Of a stretch of 64,000 bases of DNA, positions 59,001 to 64,000 are shown piece after piece. Under the pieces are notes generated by a model that saw only the letters and a program-made list of their open reading frames with translations, had not been told where the DNA came from and searched no databases. Made by a program: the position numbers and the translations under genes. The DNA is from Ditylenchus dipsaci. Its lineage: Eukaryota > Nematoda > Chromadorea > Rhabditida > Anguinidae. The DNA lies in assembly GCA_004194705.1 (NCBI GenBank), contig SADC01000158.1, positions 62,001 through 126,000 of the forward strand, given 5' to 3'. Numbering within the stretch: the stretch's first letter is position 1; each line of letters begins with the position of its first letter.

Positions 59001-59180
59001 TGAAATCACTTTTACGAAGCACACATACCGACCTATGCTGTTATTTGAAGACACTTAAAGAAATATATTGTAGTGATTTCTACCTTAAAACCATGTGATT
59101 AACTTACGAGCGACAACAGTAAAGCCTCGGCGAATATAGAGATTGCAATTCTCAATACACACATCATGCTTTTCTTGCAT
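56071..59180 (-). CDS. UTP4: UTP4 (cirhin-like) WD-repeat protein of the small-subunit processome
   Basis: Minus-strand exons in N-to-C order carry a UTP4 series: SLESIVWLGN (ending 58832); KMVLGTDSSEILVVEY (58680-58502); FFFSGDSRGKVTIH (58227-58166); AVLCLTTNGN then VFACGVDHRIQVM (58076-58004); HQNDVRSMFAW and FSGGVN (57937-57818); 57791-57735; a long exon from 57587 with FLELW, LDSCISPDGNF and VTCMLATTANLYYS (to about 57080); about 57020-56687 with KMCVNPDESILVAISTN; VIAVSNKGKFVSLKF; and a last exon (56273-56071) with RRNVLLLEVSLKGI. The order GDS-G, VLCL...GVD, H-DVR...GG, LELW and SCISP-G follows human UTP4. UTP4 is a t-UTP subunit acting in nucleolar pre-18S rRNA processing. Several exons contain one-base breaks. 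The 5' end is uncertain; an ATG at 59180 starts a short exon with a GTAAGT donor. Confidence 0.75.
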
Positions 59181-59399
59181 TGTGAATAAACTCGAGTTCT
59201 AAAATATATTTACAGAGTCACCTATGAAGGCCGCATAAAGTATTGAGATTTTGCATAAGTTTTCAGAAATATTCATCACCTAATTTGAATGATCTGTATG
59301 TTCATTTATAGAACAACATAATAAAACTTTTATCATAAAAGCAATTATTAACGAATAATTTATTACACAACAAATTATTCAACATAGTTGAATTATCGT

Positions 59400-59790
59400 A
59401 TTTTCTCTAATGGCTCGTTCAGGAAGTCGGAGTTGGCGTTGGAGTATTTGGCATCGTGAACACACTAATTCCAACTCCGACGCCAGCTCTGACTCCAACT
59501 CAAACGTTCACGAAGTCGGAGTTGGAGTATCTCTGATTCGTGAAGGCCTTTATACCGGAAATTGGTACATTTCGCCCGTCTATGAAAGCAGACTTGCAAC
59601 TATGAGTCTGAACAATCAAAAAGCTTGAAAATAAAAAGTTTTGGCAAAAAAACGCGCTCACCAATCAGAGATACTCCAACTCCGACTTAGTGAACACGTT
59701 GGAGCTGGAGACAGAGTTGGAGTATTTAGCATCGTAAACACCCTTTACTTTAACTCCAACGCCAACTCTGACTTCCTGAACTAGCGATAA
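59400..59790. mobile_element. Foldback with AAGTCGGAGTTGG repeats
   Basis: GTTCAGGAAGTCGGAGTTGG at 59417 is mirrored by CCAACTCTGACTTCCTGAAC at 59765. The interior holds several inverted copies of ACTCCAACTCCGAC. It sits next to a worn TACCGTAT-type end (TCGTATTTTCTCTAATGG at 59398), whose typical interior resumes at 59795-59960. Confidence 0.55.
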
Positions 59791-60245
59791 TAGCTCTTCC
59801 GGGTGAGTTATATTTCAACCCTCGAAAATCAGAAAATTTGAGGCTGATCTCGATATCTTTGGCTGCTCAGCCGAAATCTGAAAGGTGGAATCAGCAGAGC
59901 TTGTTTGTTAAGAAAATGTAAAAAACAACTCCAAAAAACTATAGGCTGAGAAATGGGTCCTTAAAGTTGAGGGGAGTGAGTTAAATGGGCATGCTAACAT
60001 TAATAAGAGGTGGTGCCCGGATTGGCAAATTTTTTACTGATAATCAACTTGATTTCTAAATAATAAGGCCTAGGATTTAATTTAGGTATCGTTTTGTTAG
60101 AAACCAAGTTGAAAAATCCGTCAAAAACTTTAATTACCGTATCACCTCTAATTTAGCCCGCCCCCCTAATATTAGCCCCCCCCCTTTTTTTTTGACTAGA
60201 ACTTCAGAGTTAGGGCCATTTTTGATTTACATTTCAAGATTTCAA

Positions 60246-62868
60246 GGCAACCGGACATTTTCCATAATTTGTGTAATTTGTCCGCGGACATTTCCATAAT
60301 TATGCCATTTGTCCGCTTGAATTTGTCCGCGGACATTTTCCATAATTATACATATGTCCGTGGACATTTTTCATAATTATGCCATTGTCTGCGGACATTT
60401 AGCATAATTTGTGGAATTTGTCCGCGGACATTTAGCATAATTGTGCCATTTGTCCGGAACATTAGCATCGTTTTTCCGCTTTACTGAAAGGTTCTTCTTT
60501 GACCCACAAATTGACCCCACACCACAGTTTCAGTTAAATTGCTATGTCTAGTGATTCTGAAACCGAAGAAGTGGTCAGCTTTCTGTTCGAGGAGCAAATT
60601 GAGCAACAAGGAACAAGTCCTAGCGAAAAATGCTAATTTGGTCAAATGGGTACTGTTACGTCTTCCAAAGGGTAATTTTATGCTGTTTGTAGTCTATTTT
60701 TTGTTTTTCTTCAAGGAAAGCCAGAAGATTATCGATGTCATCTATTTGATCTGCACAAAGAAGGTCAAAACTCGTGTGGCAGTTACCGGCATTGCAAAGG
60801 AAGAGGTTTTATCAAACAAGATCAGCGTTATTTCTACTTGACTAAGGTTCACAGTCATGATGCGAAGAGAATGACTTCGAGGTACTTATTGCTTTTTTCT
60901 TTTTCGCATATATTTTTGTTCGAGATCCGACAAAGATTAAGCACAGGATTTGTTGTCGCTGAAGCTTCACCAATCACCAAAACAAGTCCATTCTACGCTC
61001 AATCAAGCATGGTGCTAGAAGATCTTTAGTTTCTGCTCTTCCGAAGGACGAAGCCTATCGAGGCAAATAAGGCGCAAAAAATACAAGGCATGACTGCTTA
61101 TTATTATTTCTACGATTTTTATGGGCGTTCTTTAAGATCAACGCAAGAACGGTTGATTGCAAGAAAGTTCGCGATATGTACATTCCGTATGAGTCTCAGC
61201 TGACCGAAGATTCGCAACAGTTTATGGTGTATGACTCTCGAAGTACTGAGCCAGGTAATTTGCGTACATTCTTCATGCTGACAATGAATCTTATTGCTAG
61301 ATCTTTCGTCGATAATGATATGGCGCTCACCATTCGGACATCAGCTTTTGCAAAGGACAACTCTGGTCGCTTTTGACGCAACATACGCCAAGACTCCACG
61401 TGGATTCTATCAGGTCAGTTATTCGCATGAATGAGTTAGATTTTAACTTAAATTGATTCGTTTTACAGTATTTCACTATACATGCGCACATTGATGGACG
61501 ATTCTTGCCAGTAGCATTTGTCTGGATGTCGAACAAAAGTGAAGCCACATATGCGCGGGTCTTTCAAGAAATATTCTCCTTGCCTCGCGAGTGTTACAAT
61601 GTTAAGATGTACTTGTCAGGTAAAAATAGTGCTATAGTTTCCTCTACTTATAACTTTCATATAGATTTCGAGCGAGCTCCATCAAGTGTCATGTCTAACG
61701 TCTTTCCCGACGCCGAGCCAATCAAATGCGTGTTTCATCTCTCTCAATCGAATCGCAAATGGGCTTGTAAGCATGGTATGTCGAATTTCTACAAAAATGA
61801 GCATCTGATGTATTGGATCGTCCTTTTTCAAAGCTAGCATATCTGCCTAAGCGAGATGTGATTCATGGATATCTTGCGTTAGTTGAGGCTTTGCTGAACT
61901 GGTTAGGGAAGGAATTCCAACATCGTTGGATCAAAGTCGAGCAGCAGGTTTGTTTTCACTCCATTATTACGTTGGTTTTACTACGACTTTATTTTCAAGC
62001 ATTCATGGAGTATTTCCGCAAAACTTATCTGGTCCGGGAATCGGTGTTCGAATTTGGCCCGCAGCTTATCCTATTCATGTGTGGAATGTTAATAAGTCTA
62101 TAAGAAGTCAGCTTCCGGCAACCAACAATGCAGTGGAATCGTGGAACAGAGAGCACAAGGCTCATTTCGCAGGAGGAGGAAGCCTGACAGAAGCTGTTCG
62201 ACATGCAATCAAACGGTATTTCACTTGTATTGGTGGTTAAAACGACTGATTTTTTAAGGCACGAAGACAATCCAGAAGAGGCCTTCAGATTGGTACGTCC
62301 AAATCAACGTCAATCAGAGCAAATGATTCATGCATTGGTGATGGAGTGGGAAGAGAGCTCAGCAGAAACAGCTCAAAATAAGGAACAGCTTATGACATTT
62401 CTCCATTCTATTCAAGAAGCCCTTTGGTATGCGAAGGGGTTCCACCCTGACCTGGATGACATAGAAGAAAGCGATGAAAGTGATTTCGAATTGGAACAAT
62501 AAATGTAATTTGATTGCTGTGACGTTGTTATTGAATTGAATAAAGTGAAAGGCTATTTGCTTCGTGCTGTGTATGTTACAAGATGGATAATTGACTTTTT
62601 GTTTATAGCAATTGCATGGTTATTGAACTATTGTAAAATAATCATAAAACATCGATAGCTCGAATAATTACAGAAATATGGCATAATTATGTTAAATGTC
62701 CGCGACAAATGGCATAATTATGGAAAATGTCCACGGACATATGGTTAAAATGGAAAATGTCCGCGGACAAATTCTACAAATTATGCCATTTGTCCGCGGA
62801 CATTTATGCACAAATTATGGAAAATGTCCGCGGACAAATTAACAAATTATGGAAAATGTCCGGTTGCC
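60246..62868 (+). mobile_element. Autonomous-type Mutator-like (MULE) foldback transposon
   Basis: Ends GGCAACCGGACATTTTCC and GGAAAATGTCCGGTTGCC. The left arm (60246-60470) holds six units built from GGACATTTNCCATAATT and ATTTGTCCGC, many joined by GTCCGCGGAC, and the right arm (62680-62868) has the inverted units. Flanks GATTTCAA (60238-60245) and GATTTTCAA (62869-62877) fit an 8-9 bp target duplication with one T lost. It encodes a MULE-type transposase. The layout parallels Drosophila FB/NOF. Confidence 0.8.
60544..62502 (+). CDS. MULE transposase with FLYWCH-type N-terminal zinc finger
   Basis: ATG at 60544 opens an acidic N-terminus. Likely exons: 60544-60671, 60721-60881, a poorly resolved block 60930-61413, 61469-61619, 61665-61947, 62000-62215 and 62259-62502 (stop). 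FLYWCH-like finger: LIWSNGYCYVFQ, YRCHLF...NSCGSYRHC...HSHD. MULE core: VAFDATYAKTPRGFYQ (catalytic Asp, about 61375), FLPVAFVWMSNKSEATYARV, then SDFERAPSSVM (second Asp, split by an intron) and CVFHLSQSNRKW, with PIHVWNVNKS and NNAVESWNREHK near the end. The last exon has an acidic tail. One-base breaks occur near 60633, 61060, 61815 and 62035, so it is either recently inactivated or affected by read errors. AATAAA follows at about 62538. Confidence 0.75.
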
Positions 62869-63049
62869 GATTTTCAAGCATCCAAAAAATTAAGCCCCGG
62901 GGGCCACATTACAGGAAATACGGTATTAGGAAAAAAATTTGAATTCCCAGCACCACCTCTTGTTAGACAAAAAAGATCATTATTTACGGATAGATCGCCA
63001 GGAACAACAGGCGCAACCACTTATAGCTTTAGAAAAATATGACTATAAG

Positions 63050-63200
63050 TGGTTTGCGCTCTCAAAATGCTCATTTACGCCTCAAATTTGAAAATCGATC
63101 AAAATGCTTAATTACGCCCTCAAATTACTCATTACGCCCTCAAATTTCTTTTTTACGCCCTCAAATTTCTTTTTACGCCCTCAAATCGACCAAAATGCTT
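63050..63200. repeat. Tandem repeat, unit TTTACGCCCTCAAATTTC
   Basis: Six or seven imperfect units of 17-19 bp between 63066 and 63190. Confidence 0.6.
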
Positions 63201-63239
63201 ATTTTAGCCAAAATTTTGCGGGAATTCAAATTTTTTAGT

Positions 63240-63870
63240 CTCAACCAGCGAAACCAGCCGATCGTCCACTTATATCATAAAATTTTTACATTTTTCATTA
63301 GGGTGGTGCGGTTACGGTTAATTCGGCCCTACCCGGTTTTCGGTTAACGGTTTTTGGGGTACCCGGTTTTCGGTTACGGTTTTCAGTTTTGGTTTATTTT
63401 TTGTCGTAAATTAACCGAAATTTTGCTTACCCGGTTTCGGTTAACCGCGTTTTTTCGTACCGGTTTTCGGTTCCGGTTAATTGGGCCAAAACGGTCCGGT
63501 TCGGTTAACCGACCGGTCGGTTAACCGACCGTGCACCACCCTATTTTTCATGTTCCAAAACCTGTTTCTGGACTAATTCAGGCATGCTGAAGATGGTTTG
63601 ACAGTGGTAAAATCCCGTGTTCTCGAGTATATTTTGAGTTTGGTGAATAATTGATTTCACCAAAATCAATTATTTCACAACACTCAAAAATACTTGAGAA
63701 CACGGCATTTTACCACCGTCAAACCATCTTCAGCATGCCCGAATCAATCCAGAAAACAGGTTTCGGAACATGAAAAACGTTAAAAAAATCTTGATCCAAG
63801 TGAACGACCACTTGGTACCCACATAGGTACTTCACCTAGGTACCATCACCAGTGCACCTCCGCCTGAGAA
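63240..63870. mobile_element. Family D palindromic MITE, copy 3, with nested hAT MITE
   Basis: CCAGCCGATCGTCCACTT at the left and AAGTGAACGACCACTTGG at the right. Arms share TTCAGGCATGCTGAAGATGG, GACAGTGGTAAAATCCCG and AAATAATTGATT. The hAT element 63299-63543 interrupts its left arm. Confidence 0.65.
63299..63543. mobile_element. hAT MITE with exact 8-bp target duplication TTTTTCAT
   Basis: Ends TAGGGTGGTGC and GCACCACCCTA. Flanks TTTTTCAT (63291-63298 and 63544-63551) are identical. The interior is made of repeated ACCCGGTTTTCGGTTAACGG-type words. Confidence 0.8.
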
Positions 63871-63891
63871 AACTTACCTCTCTCTCTCTGG

Positions 63892-64000
63892 TACAGTCAA
63901 AACCCGATTTATTGCGAACCCCGATTTAGTGCGACCTCGAGTTCGATGGACTTGGTCAAAAGTCTTTGAAAGTCTCGAAAGTGGAACCCCGATTTAGTGC
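63892..64000. mobile_element. Left part of a pogo-like element, cut by the window edge
   Basis: TACAGTCAAAACCCGATTTA followed by repeated CCCCGATTTAGTGC units up to the last base. Confidence 0.5.

Larger units (their letters stand above)
60135..62925. mobile_element. TACCGTAT-family element hosting the MULE insertion
   Basis: TACCGTATCACCTCTAATTTAG plus a C-run at the left, and GGGGGCCACATTACAGGAAATACGGTA at the right. The two halves are interrupted at 60245/62869 by the Mutator-like element. Confidence 0.65.

Overview
The window is nuclear DNA from an invertebrate animal. All protein genes are split by introns with GT/GC...AG borders (many only 45-60 nt, acceptors of TTTCAG or TTGCAG type). 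The recognisable genes are metazoan: a type II membrane olfactomedin protein, a tandem-C2 synaptotagmin-like protein, a Neto-type CUB/LDLa receptor auxiliary protein, and UTP4. The species cannot be fixed from sequence alone. The DNA is AT-rich and very dense in palindromic DNA transposons. Every gene shows one-base frame breaks, mostly in homopolymers, while splice sites stay intact and phases still join. This looks like uncorrected long-read indels more than gene decay.

Layout. (1) 0-2 kb, minus: 5' part of an olfactomedin-domain gene that runs off the left edge. (2) 3.53 kb, plus: tRNA-Lys(UUU) with a 12-nt intron. (3) 5.75-5.92 kb, minus: an isolated unidentified exon. (4) 6.4-16.4 kb, minus: at least 14 exons of a synaptotagmin-like protein with a Ser/Pro-rich N-terminal region and two C2 domains lacking the usual calcium ligands. 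(5) 17-29 kb: gene-poor, packed with palindromic elements (hAT, mariner, and a family ending in TACCGTAT). (6) 29.36-37.0 kb, minus: Neto-like gene in the order signal peptide, CUB, CUB, LDLa, transmembrane helix, cytoplasmic tail. (7) 37-55.5 kb: repeats, including a 2.9-kb direct duplication (40.78-43.69 and 46.28-49.17 kb) with a decayed LINE between the copies, a zinc-finger exon in each copy, and two long inverted-repeat elements. (8) 56.07-about 59.2 kb, minus: UTP4 (small-subunit processome). (9) 60.14-62.93 kb: a Mutator-like transposon with a FLYWCH/MULE transposase and foldback ends built of repeated modules, inserted in a TACCGTAT element. (10) 63.2-64 kb: nested MITEs.

The genes are ordinary single-copy animal genes with no operon-like link. 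The most notable biology is the transposon landscape. The Mutator-like element resembles Drosophila FB/NOF in design, with a MULE transposase and inverted repeats made of short repeats. It has a short non-autonomous relative 26 kb away inside a Neto intron, with the same ends and an exact 8-bp target duplication. Several palindromes with different termini also share one internal module.
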